Shown here: positions 16,972 to 27,326 of the stretch, in pieces | How positions within the stretch are numbered: the stretch's first letter is position 1 | Layout: each line of letters begins with the position of its first letter | From: Hymenobacter lapidarius | GTDB taxonomy: Bacteria; Bacteroidota; Bacteroidia; Cytophagales; Hymenobacteraceae | Reading direction: 5' to 3' | Length of the DNA stretch: 64,000 nucleotides | NCBI RefSeq assembly: GCF_001816145.1 | Contig: NZ_MDZB01000131.1 | Location: 1 to 64,000, forward strand | Notes under the pieces: generated by a model | Seen by the model: the letters and a program-made list of their open reading frames with translations, nothing else | Told to the model about the DNA's origin: nothing | Database searches by the model: none | Program-made: the position numbers and the translations under genes

Positions 16972-19527
16972 ATGTTCCTACCCTTGTTTCCTGTTACACC
17001 CGAAGATTTTACCGGCTTCGTGCGCGTGCGCGGTGCCCGCGAGCACAACCTCAAAAACGTCGACGTTGACATTCCGCGCGATGCGCTGGTGGTGTTCACC
17101 GGCGTATCAGGCTCCGGCAAATCATCGCTGGCGTTTGGCACGCTCTACGCCGAGGCCCAGCGCCGCTACCTGGAATCGATGTCGCCCTACGCCCGCCGCC
17201 TGTTTCATCAAATGGCGGTGCCCGCAGTCACGAGCATCAATGGGCTGCCGCCGGCCGTGGCCTTGCAGCAGCAGCGCGGCGCCCCTAGCACCCGCTCGTC
17301 GGTGGGCTCGGTCACCACGCTGTCCAACCTGCTGCGCATGCTGTACTCGCGGGCCGGCGACTACCCGGCCGGCCAGAGCATTATCTACGCCGAAGCTTTT
17401 TCGCCCAACACGCCCGAGGGGGCCTGCCCTACCTGCCACGGCCTGGGCCGCGTGTATGAAGTCACGGAGCAAAGCATGGTGCCCGACCCTGCGCTTACCA
17501 TTCGGGAGCGGGCCATTGCGGCGTGGCCCCAGGCCTGGGGCGGCCAGAACCAACGCGACATCCTCGTGACCATGGGCTACGACGTGGACACCCCGTGGCG
17601 CGACCTGCCCCAAAAAGACCGGGACTGGATACTCTTCACCGACGAGCAGCCCGTGGTGCCGGTGTACCCCGGCTACTCGCCCCAGGAAACCCAGCGCGCC
17701 CTCAAGCGCCGCGAGTCGCCGAACTATATGGGCACGTTCACGGGCGTGAAACGGCACGTGCTGCATACCTTCGCCACCACCCAAAGCGCCCTGATGAAGA
17801 AGCGGGTGGCGCAGTACATGCTGGGCAGCGACTGCCCCACCTGCCAGGGCAAGCGACTACGGAAAGAATCGTTGTCGGTAAGATTTGCGGGGTTGGACAT
17901 CGCCGAAATGTCGCGGCTGCCGCTCAAGCGGCTGGCGGCGCTGCTACAGCCCTTTGCGGCAGGCACGGCCGCCCGGCAGCGCCACGACCAGCAGCACCCC
18001 GAGCAGGCCATTGTGGCCCGGCGCATTGCCGAAGACCTGGCCGCCCGCCTCGTTGTGCTGCTCGATTTGGGCCTGGGCTATCTGTCGCTGGAACGCGGCA
18101 CGCCCACGCTTTCACCGGGCGAGCTGCAGCGCCTGCGACTGGCCACCCAGCTGTATTCCAACCTGTTCGGGGTAGTGTATGTGCTCGATGAGCCTTCGGC
18201 CGGCCTGCACCCCGCCGACACCGAGGCCCTGCTGGCGGCGCTGGCGGGGCTGAAAGGCGCGGGCAATTCCCTGTTTGTGGTAGAGCACGATTTGGACGTT
18301 ATCCGCCAGGCCGACTGGCTGGTGGACGTGGGCCCGGCCGCGGGCGAGAAAGGCGGCGAAATCCTCTACAGCGGCCCGCCCGAGGGGCTGAAAACCGTGG
18401 CCGCTTCGCAAACGCGCCAGTTCCTGTTCGAGACACCGCCGCTGCCCAACCAGCCCCTGCGCACGCCCACTGGCTGGCTGAAGCTGGCCGGCGTAACGCG
18501 GAACAACCTCGAAAACCTCTCCGTGGAATTTCCGCTGGGGGTGTTCACCACCGTCACGGGCGTGTCGGGCTCGGGTAAATCCAGCCTCGTAAGCCAAGTG
18601 TTGGTGGAATTGGTAGCCGAACACCTGGGCCAGGATGTTTCGCTGGGCGAAGAGGAAGCCGATGCGCTGGACCAACCCGCGCCCGTCACCCTCGGCGGAC
18701 ATATTACGGGCGGTATGGAAGGCATCAAGCGCCTGGTGCGCGTCGACCAGAAGCCCATTGGCCGCACGCCGCGCTCCAACATGGCCACCTACACCGGCCT
18801 GTTCGACCACGTGCGCAAGCTGTTCGCCGCTACGCCCGAGGCTAAAAAGCGCCGCTACGATGCCGGCCGCTTCTCCTTCAACGTGGCCAAGGGCCGCTGC
18901 GAAAACTGCCAGGGCGAAGGCTTCGTGATGGTGGAGCTGCTGTTTCTGCCCAGCGTGTACGCGCCCTGCCCCGTGTGCCACGGTGCGCGCTACAACGCCA
19001 AAACCCTCGAAGTGACCTATCACGAAAAGAACATCGCCGAAGTCCTCGCTCTGACCGTGGACGACGCCTGGGCGTTCTTCGCCGAGGAGCCGCCCGTGCA
19101 CCGCGCCCTCACGGTGCTGCGCGAAGTGGGCCTGGGCTACCTGCGCCTCGGCCAGCCCGCCACCGAGCTGAGCGGCGGCGAAGCCCAGCGCATCAAGCTC
19201 GCCACCGAGCTGCAGCGCATCGGCCGCGGCAACACCTTCTACGTCCTCGACGAGCCCACCACCGGCCTGCATCCCTCCGACGTGGAAAAGCTTCTGCTCC
19301 AGCTCGACGGCCTGGTAGATGCCGGCAACACGGTCATCGTGGTAGAGCACGACATGCGCGTAGTAGCCGGCTCCGATTGGGTAATTGACATCGGCCCCGG
19401 CGCGGGCGACGAAGGCGGTCGCGTGGTGGCCGCCGGCCCGCCCCGGAAGGTGGCAACAGCGAAAAGCAGCCGTACCGCGCCTTATCTGCAGGCGTTTCTA
19501 CAACCCCAGGCAGTTGCAGTGCTCTGA
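16972..19527 (+). CDS. UvrA-like ABC ATPase (UvrA paralogue)
   Basis: An 851-residue protein with two ABC modules in the UvrA arrangement. The first Walker A is [13 protein letters not shown] near residue 35 and the second is [13 protein letters not shown] near residue 525. Signature and Walker B segments are [12 protein letters not shown] with [12 protein letters not shown], and [15 protein letters not shown] with [12 protein letters not shown]. Zinc-finger cysteines CPTC, CPTC and CENC/CPVC are present. It is about 90 residues shorter than canonical UvrA, as in the UvrA2/DrrC-like paralogues linked to DNA-binding drug resistance. The start at 16972 is preferred to an upstream ATG at 16939. 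It is probably not the housekeeping UvrA. Confidence 0.88.
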   Translation: MFLPLFPVTPEDFTGFVRVRGAREHNLKNVDVDIPRDALVVFTGVSGSGKSSLAFGTLYAEAQRRYLESMSPYARRLFHQMAVPAVTSINGLPPAVALQQQRGAPSTRSSVGSVTTLSNLLRMLYSRAGDYPAGQSIIYAEAFSPNTPEGACPTCHGLGRVYEVTEQSMVPDPALTIRERAIAAWPQAWGGQNQRDILVTMGYDVDTPWRDLPQKDRDWILFTDEQPVVPVYPGYSPQETQRALKRRESPNYMGTFTGVKRHVLHTFATTQSALMKKRVAQYMLGSDCPTCQGKRLRKESLSVRFAGLDIAEMSRLPLKRLAALLQPFAAGTAARQRHDQQHPEQAIVARRIAEDLAARLVVLLDLGLGYLSLERGTPTLSPGELQRLRLATQLYSNLFGVVYVLDEPSAGLHPADTEALLAALAGLKGAGNSLFVVEHDLDVIRQADWLVDVGPAAGEKGGEILYSGPPEGLKTVAASQTRQFLFETPPLPNQPLRTPTGWLKLAGVTRNNLENLSVEFPLGVFTTVTGVSGSGKSSLVSQVLVELVAEHLGQDVSLGEEEADALDQPAPVTLGGHITGGMEGIKRLVRVDQKPIGRTPRSNMATYTGLFDHVRKLFAATPEAKKRRYDAGRFSFNVAKGRCENCQGEGFVMVELLFLPSVYAPCPVCHGARYNAKTLEVTYHEKNIAEVLALTVDDAWAFFAEEPPVHRALTVLREVGLGYLRLGQPATELSGGEAQRIKLATELQRIGRGNTFYVLDEPTTGLHPSDVEKLLLQLDGLVDAGNTVIVVEHDMRVVAGSDWVIDIGPGAGDEGGRVVAAGPPRKVATAKSSRTAPYLQAFLQPQAVAVL

Positions 19528-19615
19528 TAATCATGGAAACCTTGTTGTTGAGTTCCGGCTTAGGTGGTCCCCCTCCTGCCAAAGCAAGCCAAAGGTCACC
19601 TACTCAATACCAGAC

Positions 19616-20272
19616 ATGGACCCCAATAGCCCGTTGCCCGCTAGCCTGTTCCAGCGACAAGACGAAACGCCCGATGCGGAATTCTATCACCATCCGCGCT
19701 TCGTCGCGCACATTGATGACGCAGCCATTGCCGCCGTCAAGCAGCTCTACCGCGAGTATTTTCCGCCCCACAGCGCCCTACTCGACCTGATGAGCAGCTG
19801 GATAAGCCACCTGCCCGCCGAAATTGCCTACCCCCGCGTGGTGGGTCTGGGCATGAACGCGGCCGAGCTGCGCGCCAACCCGCGCCTCAGTGCCCACGTG
19901 GTGCAGGACCTGAACGAGCAGCCCAGCCTGCCCTTTCAGGACCAGGAATTCGACGGCGCGGCCATCTGCGTGTCCATCGACTACCTCACGCAGCCGGTGG
20001 CGGTGCTGCGCGAGCTGGCCCGCGTGCTCCGGCCCGGCGCGCCGCTGGTCATCACGTTTTCCAACCGCTGCTTTCCCAGCAAAGCCATTGCCGCCTGGCA
20101 CGCCCTCGACGACCGCGGGCACCTGGCGCTGGTGCAGCGTTTCCTGGAAGAAGCGGGTGGCTGGCAGCCCATCACCCTGCTGGACCGTAGCCCCGCCCCC
20201 GGCCGCTCCGACCCGTTGTATGCCGTGGTGGCACACGCCGCCACGCCGCCAATCCAAGCCGTTATCAATTGA
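19616..20272 (+). CDS. SAM-dependent methyltransferase-like protein
   Basis: A 218-residue soluble protein with a class I methyltransferase fold. The segment VVGLGMNAAEL takes the place of the glycine-rich SAM loop, and the post-loop region FDGAAICVSIDYLTQP with VLRELARVLRPGAPLVITFS is typical of methyltransferase type 11. The glycine loop is weak, as in several Bacteroidota and cyanobacterial members described only as class I methyltransferases. The ATG at 19616 is used because the conserved text begins there. A 60-bp palindromic terminator follows 6 bases after the stop. Substrate unknown. Confidence 0.8.
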   Translation: MDPNSPLPASLFQRQDETPDAEFYHHPRFVAHIDDAAIAAVKQLYREYFPPHSALLDLMSSWISHLPAEIAYPRVVGLGMNAAELRANPRLSAHVVQDLNEQPSLPFQDQEFDGAAICVSIDYLTQPVAVLRELARVLRPGAPLVITFSNRCFPSKAIAAWHALDDRGHLALVQRFLEEAGGWQPITLLDRSPAPGRSDPLYAVVAHAATPPIQAVIN

Positions 20273-20278
20273 TATAAT

Positions 20279-20338
20279 GCATGATAACAAACAAAAAGAG
20301 CGCGCCAATTGGCGCGCTCTTTTTGTTTGTTATCATGC
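20279..20338. terminator. 60-bp perfect palindrome, bidirectional terminator
   Basis: Positions 20279-20308 are the exact reverse complement of 20309-20338. The centre is CGCGCCAATTGGCGCG and the arms carry A-rich and T-rich tracts, so either strand forms a GC stem followed by T residues. It separates the convergent methyltransferase and katG genes. Confidence 0.95.
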
Positions 20339-20404
20339 TCCGAAAACCTTACTCCGTTGCCTAGAGCGGTTTTTTGGACAGCTACTGCCGCTACATATGG
20401 GTTA

Positions 20405-22707
20405 TTAAAATGAAACCTTCACGTCGTAGCGGTCGAGCATCATCACCTTATCCCACGCCTTCACGAAGGCTTTCACGAAGCGTTTCTGGCCATCGCTGCC
20501 GGCGTACACTTCTGCTACTGCGCGTAGCTGGCTGTTCGAGCCGAAGATGAGGTCGGAGCGCGTTGCCGTGAAGCGTTTCTCGCCCGTTGCACGGTCTTCG
20601 AGCGAGAAGGTCATGCCTTGTGCATCCGTCTTTTTCCATTCGAAGTCCATGCTGGTGAGCACCGTGAAGAAGTCGTTGGTCAGCACGCCCACGCGGTCGG
20701 TGAAAATGCCGTGCGCGGAGCCGTCGTGGTTGGCATTCATTGCTTTCAGACCGCCCATCAGCGCCACCCACTCCGGGGCGGTGAGCGAGAGCAGCTGGGC
20801 CTTGTCGAGGAACATTTCCTCCGGGGCCACGCCCTGCGAAATGGCATCGAACTCTTGGTCGAGGTAGTTGCGGAAGCCATCAGCCACCGGTTTCAACCAT
20901 CTGAACATCTCGATATCGGTCAACTCCTGCGTGGTGTCGCGGCGGCCCGGCGTGAAGGGAACCGCCGTGGTAAAGCCCGCATCGGCGGCCGCTTTCTCAA
21001 GCGCGGCGCAACCGCCCAGCACAATCAGGTCGGCGAGCGACACCTTTTTGTCGCCTTTCTGCTGGCCGTTGAACTCCTTCATTACCGTGCGCAGGGCTGC
21101 GATAACCGGTACCGTGCGCCGGTTAACCGCCCAATCTTTCTGCGGGGCCAGCGCGAGCCGCCCGCCATTGGCACCGCCCCGCTTGTCGCTGCTACGGTGC
21201 GTGACCGCGGCCGAAAAGGCGGTGTATACCAAGTCAGACGCGGAAATGCCCGACGCCAGAATCGATTTCTTGAGCGCCGTGATGTCCGCCGCGTCAACCA
21301 ACGCATAGTCGGCCAGCGGGATGGGGTCCTGCCAGAGCAGGTCGTTTTCGTTCACCTTCTCGGGACCGAGGTACCGCTCGCGCGGACCCATGTCGCGGTG
21401 GGTCAGCTTGTACCAGGCTTTGGAAAAAGCCTGGGTGAAGGCGTCGAAGTCGCCGAGGAATTTCTCGCAGACCTTGCGGTATTCGGGGTCCACCTTCAGG
21501 GCAATGTCGCTGGTCATCATCATCAGCGCGTTCATCTGGCCGAGGATGTGCGCGTCGGGCGTTTTGGGCGCGTTCGGGTCGGTGGGGGTCCACTGCAGGG
21601 CGCCGGCCGGGCTCTTGGTCTGCTCCCATTCAAATTTGAACAGGTTTTCGAGGTAGTCGTTGTCCCACTGGGTTGGGTTCGGCGTCCAGCTGCCCTCAAT
21701 GCCGTTGGTCATCGTAAATTCGGCGTTGCCCGGGCCCTTGGGGTTGTGCCAGCCAAAGCCCATGGCCTCCATGGGCGCAATCTCGGGCGGCATCCCAATT
21801 TCGGATGCCGGTACCATGCCGTGGCTCTTGCCGAAGGCGTGGCCGCCGGCAATCAGGGCCACGGTTTCCTCGTTGTTCATGGCCATGCGCGTGAACGTCA
21901 CGCGGATGTCGCGCGCCGAGCCCATCGGGTCGCCGTTGGCGTATGGACCTTCGGGGTTCACGTAAATAAGGGCCTGGTGAGAGGCCGCCAGCGGGTTTTC
22001 GAGGTCATAGTTCGCGTCGCCATTTTGGCCGCGCCACCGCTTATCCCGGTTCACCATGCTGTCGGGCGATTCCGCATTCTTGAGGTCTCGCACCACCTCG
22101 GGGCCCCAATAGGTGCTGTTGTCCACCTCCCAGGCATCGTGGCGGCCGCGGCGAAACCGTAGGTGGGGAAACCCATGATTTCCAGCGCGCAGTTGCCAGT
22201 CAGCACAATAAGGTCGGCCCAGGACAGGGCGCTGCCGTACTTCTGCTTGATGGGCCAGATAAGCCGGCGCGACTTGTCGGTGTTGCCATTGTCCCACCAG
22301 CTGTCGACGGGCGCAAAACGCTGCAGCGCCTCCCCAGCGCCCCCGCGGCCGTCGGCAATGCGGTAGGTCCCGGCCGAGTGCCAGGCCATCCGAATCATCT
22401 GCGGGCCGTAGTTATTGTAGTCGGACGGCCACCAAGCCACCGAAGTGGTCAGAAAGGTCTTGATTTCCTGCTTCAGTGCCTCCAGGTCGAGGGCGTTGAA
22501 TGCTTCGGCGTAGTCGAAATCCTCGCCGAGCGGATTGGCGCTCGGGCCGTTCTGGTGCAACTGCTCCACCTTCAGCCGGTTGGGGTACCAGTCGGAAAGC
22601 GCGGGCGGCGTCCCCACCGCGCCGCCGATGCTGTCGCCGCCGAAAGGGCATTTGCCCGCCATTTCAAACGTATCGGTGTTGGTCTTGTCGTTGGTTATGT
22701 TGAGCAT
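20405..22707 (-). pseudogene. katG: Catalase-peroxidase KatG, broken by a single-base frameshift
   Basis: The N-terminal part (start at 22707, [20 protein letters not shown]) carries the distal haem site [12 protein letters not shown]. After [18 protein letters not shown] the frame must shift to continue with [19 protein letters not shown]. The break is at about 22141-22152, in GC-rich sequence around GCGGCCGC, and is explained by loss of one base. Downstream the protein is complete: the Tyr of YVNPEGP, the Met of [11 protein letters not shown] and the proximal His of [10 protein letters not shown] are all present, down to the normal C-terminus. Every catalytic residue survives, so this is either very recent inactivation or a sequencing indel. 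An intact enzyme would be a haem catalase-peroxidase of about 760 residues. Confidence 0.9.
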
Positions 22708-22740
22708 ATGGGGTTTGTGTAGGTAGTCGATTTTGAGCAC

Positions 22741-23290
22741 GCTGCGGCAGGGCGCTACTTAACAACCACACGGCAGGGCATCGGGTTACCGCGGGCCCAA
22801 AGCTGCGGCTGCCTGGCTGCCGAGTCCTGTAACTGCCACGTAATCGTTCAGAAACGTTTCTTTAGCAGCATTCCAGGTTAAACGCAGGTACAGCGCCCGC
22901 GACTACATTTTCGAGGAAACAGCAAGGCGCTTGGCTACAGTAGCGCCGATGTGACGCACGCTGCCCGAATGACTGGTTTTCGGTATGTCCTTGCGAAGCG
23001 GTTTGGCCGCGTCCACCCAAGTTGAACCACCCGCAGCGGCTGGGTTCAGCTTGCTTAATGCCAGGCAACGGTGCCGGCACCCTTTCCCACGCCATCACAA
23101 AAAAACCCGCGCCCTCAGTGGAGAAACGCGGGGCTGCTATTGTCAGGCTAGGCTGGAAGTTGCAGTGGGAGGGCCGACAAAGGGGAACAGCGGCATTTTC
23201 CACTCCTCACCGGGCGGCATTTCCGATGCTAGAGGCCTACTTGTTGACGTAAAGGCGACCAAAGTTGTCCTGGTAATTATCGTATGGACA
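22741..23290. other. Intergenic stretch upstream of katG, no gene seen
   Basis: About 550 bases between katG and a terminator next to the tRNA gene. A small hairpin (CCCGCG to CGCGGG) lies near 23107. No convincing coding sequence or RNA family was recognised. Confidence 0.4.
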
Positions 23291-23294
23291 AAAG

Positions 23295-23328
23295 AAAAGG
23301 CCGTTTTCCACTAGGAAAACGGCCTTTT
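23295..23328. terminator. Terminator downstream of tRNA-fMet
   Basis: A perfect 15-bp stem, AAAAGGCCGTTTTCC with GGAAAACGGCCTTTT, and a 4-base loop. It lies immediately after the tRNA gene in its direction of transcription. Confidence 0.9.
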
Positions 23329-23331
23329 AGG

Positions 23332-23404
<73 letters not shown>

Positions 23405-23523
23405 CTGTTTGTGATACAAAGGTAAGCTGCTTTTCCGGGAAGGCAATGCCTTTTCCAGTAAAAACCCGCCCATACCAAGTGAGCCACTGACTACCAGACG
23501 AGTATTTTACTAATTTACCGGCT

Positions 23524-23718
23524 CTAAGTCCGGTCGCCGGTGGTCTTCACCAGATTGATGCCGGCCAGAAAGAAGATAAGGCCCACCACGAACGGGACCG
23601 CAGAATTCATCTTGCTGAGGCCGATGCTGCCAATGCCCAAAAAGGCAAGGGCCCCGACGATGATGCCAATGATGCCCAAAATGGTGAGAATCGTGCCAAA
23701 AGTGCGTTTCTGGTTCAT
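23524..23718 (-). CDS. Small membrane protein, two helices
   Basis: A 64-residue protein with two hydrophobic segments (TILTILGIIGIIVGALAFLG and AVPFVVGLIFFLAGINL) joined by a short linker, so it should span the inner membrane twice. Short proteins of this layout are common in Cytophagales and have no assigned role. The ATG at 23718 gives a basic N-terminus (MNQKRTF). No obvious partner gene. Confidence 0.75.
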   Translation of the reverse strand: MNQKRTFGTILTILGIIGIIVGALAFLGIGSIGLSKMNSAVPFVVGLIFFLAGINLVKTTGDRT

Positions 23719-24104
23719 GAGAATGGTTGAGATGAATAAATACAGCCGGAAGTCCCGAAGACTCAGGAATGCCCCATCATACGGTAATCATCAGCAAATA
23801 GATAGAACCGGGGTAATAGGCTGACGCCGGTGACGGTGGGCCGGCCCGCAGTGAGCAACCGCTCACGAGCCAACCCGGGCCCGGCCTTTCACGCTGAAGC
23901 AGCGCTGGCACAGCGCGACGTGATTGCCGGTATTGCGGCACTGCCCTCGGCAAGTGCCTATATTGCCGACATCGGCACGCCCGGGACGCGGGCCGGAATG
24001 CCGGGCCGGTAGGCACGGCTTTTGGCAGGGACCTGCTTTCTGGGCCGGCGATGAACTACCAGCGGCCGTATACCGGGTGCTCAACCATGATTTCACGTAG
24101 ACGA
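23719..24104. other. Intergenic stretch, nothing recognised
   Basis: About 385 bases between the divergent small membrane protein and the esterase-like gene. No repeat family, clear promoter or RNA was found. Confidence 0.35.
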
Positions 24105-24755
24105 ATGACCCCAATTTCCTTTACCACGCCGCGCACCGCCCGCTACATCAGCCTGGGCGAGCCCGGCCCGGCCATTGAGCAGGTATGGGTGTGCCTGCAC
24201 GGCCACGACCAACCCCTTGCCGACCTGGCCGAGCAGCTCCGCAACCTCGACACGCCCGAGCGCCTGCTGCTGCTGCCCGAGGCCCTGAGCCGCCACGCCC
24301 TCGCCCCCGCCGACGGCGCGGCCCCGCGCACCGGTGCCGCGTGGTTTGCCCCCGATTCGCTGCTGGCCGACCTGGCGGACCTCGGCACCTACCTCAATGC
24401 GTTGACCCAGGAAGTGCTGGCCCAGTGTGCCCCGGGCACGCCGGTCACGGTCATTGGCTTCGGGCACGGGGCAGCCGCGGCGTGCCGCTGGCTGGCTGGC
24501 AACACCGTGGATTATACCCGGCTAATACTATGCGCGCCCGTGTTCCCGATTGAGATTGACCGGCGGGCTACCCTGGTGGCCCTGCCCGAGCGCCCAGTGC
24601 TGGTGGTGAGTACCAGCAACGACACCTACACGCGCGAAACCATTGGCGAAGGCCTCATGCAGGACCTGCTCGACGTGGGCCTGAGCGCCCAGCAGCGCAT
24701 CGTGGATTCGGGGCCGCTGCCGTTGGCCGCCCTGGGTGCCAGCGCCCCCGTTTAG
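24105..24755 (+). CDS. Alpha/beta hydrolase fold protein (esterase-like)
   Basis: A 216-residue soluble protein resembling phospholipase/carboxylesterase-type hydrolases. It has an early strand with an HG turn (VWVCLHGHDQPLADLAEQL) and a nucleophile-elbow position reading IGFGHGAAAACRWLAG, followed by strands with PVLVVSTSNDTYT. The elbow is GFGHG, with histidine where the catalytic serine is expected (GxSxG), so hydrolase activity is uncertain. The ATG at 24105 fits the fold; upstream ATGs at 24051 and 24087 are possible. Substrate unknown. Confidence 0.65.
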   Translation: MTPISFTTPRTARYISLGEPGPAIEQVWVCLHGHDQPLADLAEQLRNLDTPERLLLLPEALSRHALAPADGAAPRTGAAWFAPDSLLADLADLGTYLNALTQEVLAQCAPGTPVTVIGFGHGAAAACRWLAGNTVDYTRLILCAPVFPIEIDRRATLVALPERPVLVVSTSNDTYTRETIGEGLMQDLLDVGLSAQQRIVDSGPLPLAALGASAPV

Positions 24756-24852
24756 CAACCCGGTTGGCAGCAAAACGAGGCGACAATCGCACAGAACCAA
24801 GAATACACCGGCCGCGGCCCGCCTCAAAGCAGCCCCGGCGGTTTCCGTGGCG

Positions 24853-24884
24853 TTGGCAGGCGGCAAGGCTGTCCCGTACCTTTG
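24853..24884 (+). promoter_or_regulatory. Bacteroidota promoter, -33 and -7
   Basis: TTG at 24853-24855 and TACCTTTG at 24877-24884, separated by 21 bases, match the TTG and TAnnTTTG consensus. The start codon at 24912 follows 27 bases later. Confidence 0.65.
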
Positions 24885-24911
24885 TGGCCCGCTATTGTTT
24901 GCTTGCCGCGC

Positions 24912-25319
24912 ATGAAACCCATCCTGGTACAGGACTTCCTGGAAATCAGCTACCGGACCGACCTGGACTTGCTGGTGGGCCGGTGGCTGCGCCCCGTTGA
25001 GCTGCCGGAAATGCAGCTTGGCTACCAGCTGCTGCTCGATGCGGCCCAGGCGGGCAGCTGCCGCCGCTGGCTGCTGGACGTGCGCCGGCGGCAAAACACC
25101 CACCAGTTAGGCGCCCAGTGGATGGTAACTACCTGGCTGCCGCAGCTGGAGCCCCGGTTGGGAGGCCGCACCCGGCTGGCCTACCTCATGGCGCCCGTTT
25201 ACATGCGCGACGAGGCCGCCGACGCGGCTTTTCCGCCACCGGCGTATTTTGCTGACAAACCTTTTGTCGGCGAGCGGTTTATCGAAGAAAATGCCGCCCT
25301 TGCGTGGCTCGGTGCCTAA
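24912..25319 (+). CDS. STAS-like small protein A, unknown function
   Basis: A 135-residue soluble protein with alternating strands and helices. It begins MKPILVQDFLEISYRTDLDLLVGRWLR and contains WLLDVRRR and GGRTRLAYLMAP. It is clearly paralogous to the protein at 26709 (shared DLDxLVGRW, LxDxRRR and LGGRxxxAYL) and more distantly to those at 40080 and 49640. The pattern (one strand, a 20-30 residue helix, a central D-x-R strand) is compatible with a STAS or SpoIIAA-like fold, but that is my inference. It lies just before the MFS gene, with its own promoter. Confidence 0.7.
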   Translation: MKPILVQDFLEISYRTDLDLLVGRWLRPVELPEMQLGYQLLLDAAQAGSCRRWLLDVRRRQNTHQLGAQWMVTTWLPQLEPRLGGRTRLAYLMAPVYMRDEAADAAFPPPAYFADKPFVGERFIEENAALAWLGA

Positions 25320-25386
25320 GCGCTAGTGCTGGCTCCGGCCACTGTACCGGGCCGTGGTCCTCCCACTCGCTTCCTTGTTTTTTCGA

Positions 25387-26643
25387 ATGTCCGATAAACG
25401 CTCTCCCGCCCTTGGCTTCATTTTCGTCACCATTCTGATTGACGTTATCGGGCTGGGCATTATTATTCCGGTGGTGCCCAAGCTCATTCAGCAGCTCACG
25501 GGCGAGGGGCTGAGCCGGGCATCGGAATACTCGGGCTGGCTCACGTTTGCCTACGCGGCGGCGCAGTTTTGTTTTGCGCCCGTTATTGGTGGGCTCAGCG
25601 ACAAGCTGGGGCGGCGGCCGGTGCTGCTGGCGGCGCTGCTGGGCCTGGGCCTGAACTACATCTTCCTGAGCTTTGCGCCCACCCTGGCCTGGCTGTTTGT
25701 GGGCCGCGTGATTGCGGGCATCACGGGGGCCAGCTTCACCACGGCCACAGCCTACATCGCCGACATCAGCACGCCCGAGAAGCGGGCCCAGAATTTTGGG
25801 CTGGTGGGCGCGGCCTTCGGCATGGGCTTTATCATTGGGCCGGCGGTGGGCGGCTTGCTGGCCGATTTTGGCTCGCGGGTGCCGTTTATGGTGGCGGCGG
25901 GGCTGAGTTTGTGCAACTTCCTGTACGGCTTCTTCGTGCTCCCCGAGTCGCTGCCACCCGATAAGCGGCGGGCATTTGAGTGGCGCCGGGCCAACCCCGT
26001 GGCCTCGCTGCTGCGGCTGCGCAACTACCCGGCGGTGCTGGGCCTGGTGGCTTCGCTGGTGCTCATTTACCTGGCGGGCTCGGCCACGCAGTCGGTCTGG
26101 TCGTTTTATACCATGCTCAAGTTTGGCTGGACCGAACGGCTGGTGGGCATCTCGCTGGCGGTGGTGGGGCTGTTTTCGGGGTTGGTGCAGGGCGGGCTGG
26201 TGCGGGTGGCCATCCCGAAGCTGGGCGCGGCGCGGGCCATTGTTATTGGGCTCTCGTGCTACGCGGTGGGCTTTGTGCTGTTTGCGTTTGCTTCCAGCGG
26301 CTGGCTCATGCTGGTGTTTCTGGCGCCCTATTGCCTGGGCGGTCTGGCCGGGCCGGCGCTGCAGGGCACCATTTCGGGGCAGGTACCGGCCACGGAGCAG
26401 GGCGAGCTGCAGGGCTCGCTCACCAGCCTCATCAGCGCCACGGGCGTGGTGGGGCCGCTGATGATGACGTACTTGTTTGGCTACTTCACGCGGCCCACGG
26501 CACCGGTGCAGTTTCCCGGCGCGCCCTTTCTGCTGGGGGCGGTGCTCACGCTGGCCAGCGTGGCCCTGGCGGTGCGCTCCCTGCGCAAGCACCCGCCGGT
26601 AGCGGCCGGGATTGCCCCCGCCGAAGCCGTGCCCGTACACTAG
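25387..26643 (+). CDS. MFS transporter, TetA-like drug exporter family
   Basis: A 418-residue inner-membrane protein with 12 hydrophobic helices. The N-terminus ([26 protein letters not shown]) and motif A ([14 protein letters not shown]) are typical of the tetracycline-resistance-like drug:proton antiporters. The segment [16 protein letters not shown] also fits the family. Bacteroidota chromosomes carry many such genes without proven tetracycline resistance, so the substrate is open. The ATG at 25387 starts the conserved N-terminus. It is flanked on both sides by paralogous STAS-like genes. Confidence 0.88.
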   Translation: MSDKRSPALGFIFVTILIDVIGLGIIIPVVPKLIQQLTGEGLSRASEYSGWLTFAYAAAQFCFAPVIGGLSDKLGRRPVLLAALLGLGLNYIFLSFAPTLAWLFVGRVIAGITGASFTTATAYIADISTPEKRAQNFGLVGAAFGMGFIIGPAVGGLLADFGSRVPFMVAAGLSLCNFLYGFFVLPESLPPDKRRAFEWRRANPVASLLRLRNYPAVLGLVASLVLIYLAGSATQSVWSFYTMLKFGWTERLVGISLAVVGLFSGLVQGGLVRVAIPKLGAARAIVIGLSCYAVGFVLFAFASSGWLMLVFLAPYCLGGLAGPALQGTISGQVPATEQGELQGSLTSLISATGVVGPLMMTYLFGYFTRPTAPVQFPGAPFLLGAVLTLASVALAVRSLRKHPPVAAGIAPAEAVPVH

Positions 26644-26708
26644 CCGGCAGCGCCGGCACGCCTCGACTTCATACCCTGCGTAATTTGCCCGAACTTCTGC
26701 TTTTACTC

Positions 26709-27140
26709 ATGTCCACGGAACTCCCCGCGCCTCTCCTCGAATGTTCCCACCGCGCCGACCTCGACATTCTGGTGGGCCGCTGGGGCCACCAGCCCGACCC
26801 GCGCGAGCTGCCGGCCGTGTACCAGCACATGACCGATGTGGCCCTTGAGAAGCAGGCCCGATTCTGGCTGCAGGACATCCGCCGCCGCACCCTCAACGAC
26901 CCCGCCACCACGCAGTGGCTGCTGAGCAACTATTTCCCGGGAATGGCGCGGCAGCTGGGGGGCCGCTTGTTTGTGGCCTACCTCGTGGGCCCGGCCCTGC
27001 ACGAGTCCATCATCAACCAGCCGGATTATGTGTCGGCCGAGGCCTATGACGACAAGCCGTTTGCCATTTCCTTTTTTGGCGACGAAGGCGCCGCCATCCG
27101 CTGGCTGCAAATCCAGCAGACGGATAAGGTCCGGCACTAG
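26709..27140 (+). CDS. STAS-like small protein B, unknown function
   Basis: A 143-residue paralogue of the protein at 24912. Aligned blocks are HRADLDILVGRWGHQ, WLQDIRRRTLND and LGGRLFVAYLVGP. Both end with a segment of the type DDKPFAISFFGDEGAAIRWL, which recalls the A-V-WL ending of the other two paralogues in this window. No catalytic motif is seen. It follows the MFS gene by 65 bases and is closed by a strong terminator. Confidence 0.7.
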   Translation: MSTELPAPLLECSHRADLDILVGRWGHQPDPRELPAVYQHMTDVALEKQARFWLQDIRRRTLNDPATTQWLLSNYFPGMARQLGGRLFVAYLVGPALHESIINQPDYVSAEAYDDKPFAISFFGDEGAAIRWLQIQQTDKVRH

Positions 27141-27194
27141 CCCCGTCGTTTTGAGAGCAGCCAACGTTGCCCGCACCAACAAATTTATTTTTCT

Positions 27195-27232
27195 ACAAAA
27201 AGCCTTTTCCGCGGTGGAAAAGGCTTTTTTGT
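27195..27232. terminator. Terminator after STAS-like gene B
   Basis: A 14-bp stem, AAAAAGCCTTTTCC with GGAAAAGGCTTTTT, a 5-base loop and a T run. Confidence 0.9.
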
Positions 27233-27272
27233 TGTCGCTAAAATATTCTGGATAAATTAAATTTTTTCTTAT

Positions 27273-27307
27273 TACGAAATATTCGTAGAATTACGACACA
27301 ATCGTAA
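27273..27307 (+). promoter_or_regulatory. Paired dyads, probable BlaI-type operator
   Basis: Two dyads lie 20 bases before the BlaI-like start. TACGAAATATTCGTA (27273-27287) is a perfect palindrome, and TTACGACACAATCGTAA (27291-27307) is a 6-bp dyad with a 5-base centre. Both share TACGA/TCGTA half-sites. This fits autoregulation by the adjacent repressor. Confidence 0.7.
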
Positions 27308-27326
27308 ATACAGCTTAGCTATTCCT

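Noticed and set aside
20618..22162. A 514-codon plus-strand frame across katG
   Set aside because: It is antisense to conserved catalase-peroxidase sequence and has no recognisable domain.
22862..23314. Overlapping frames on both strands in the katG-tRNA spacer
   Set aside because: No start context, no family pattern and no consistent protein-like composition were found, so the region is treated as non-coding.
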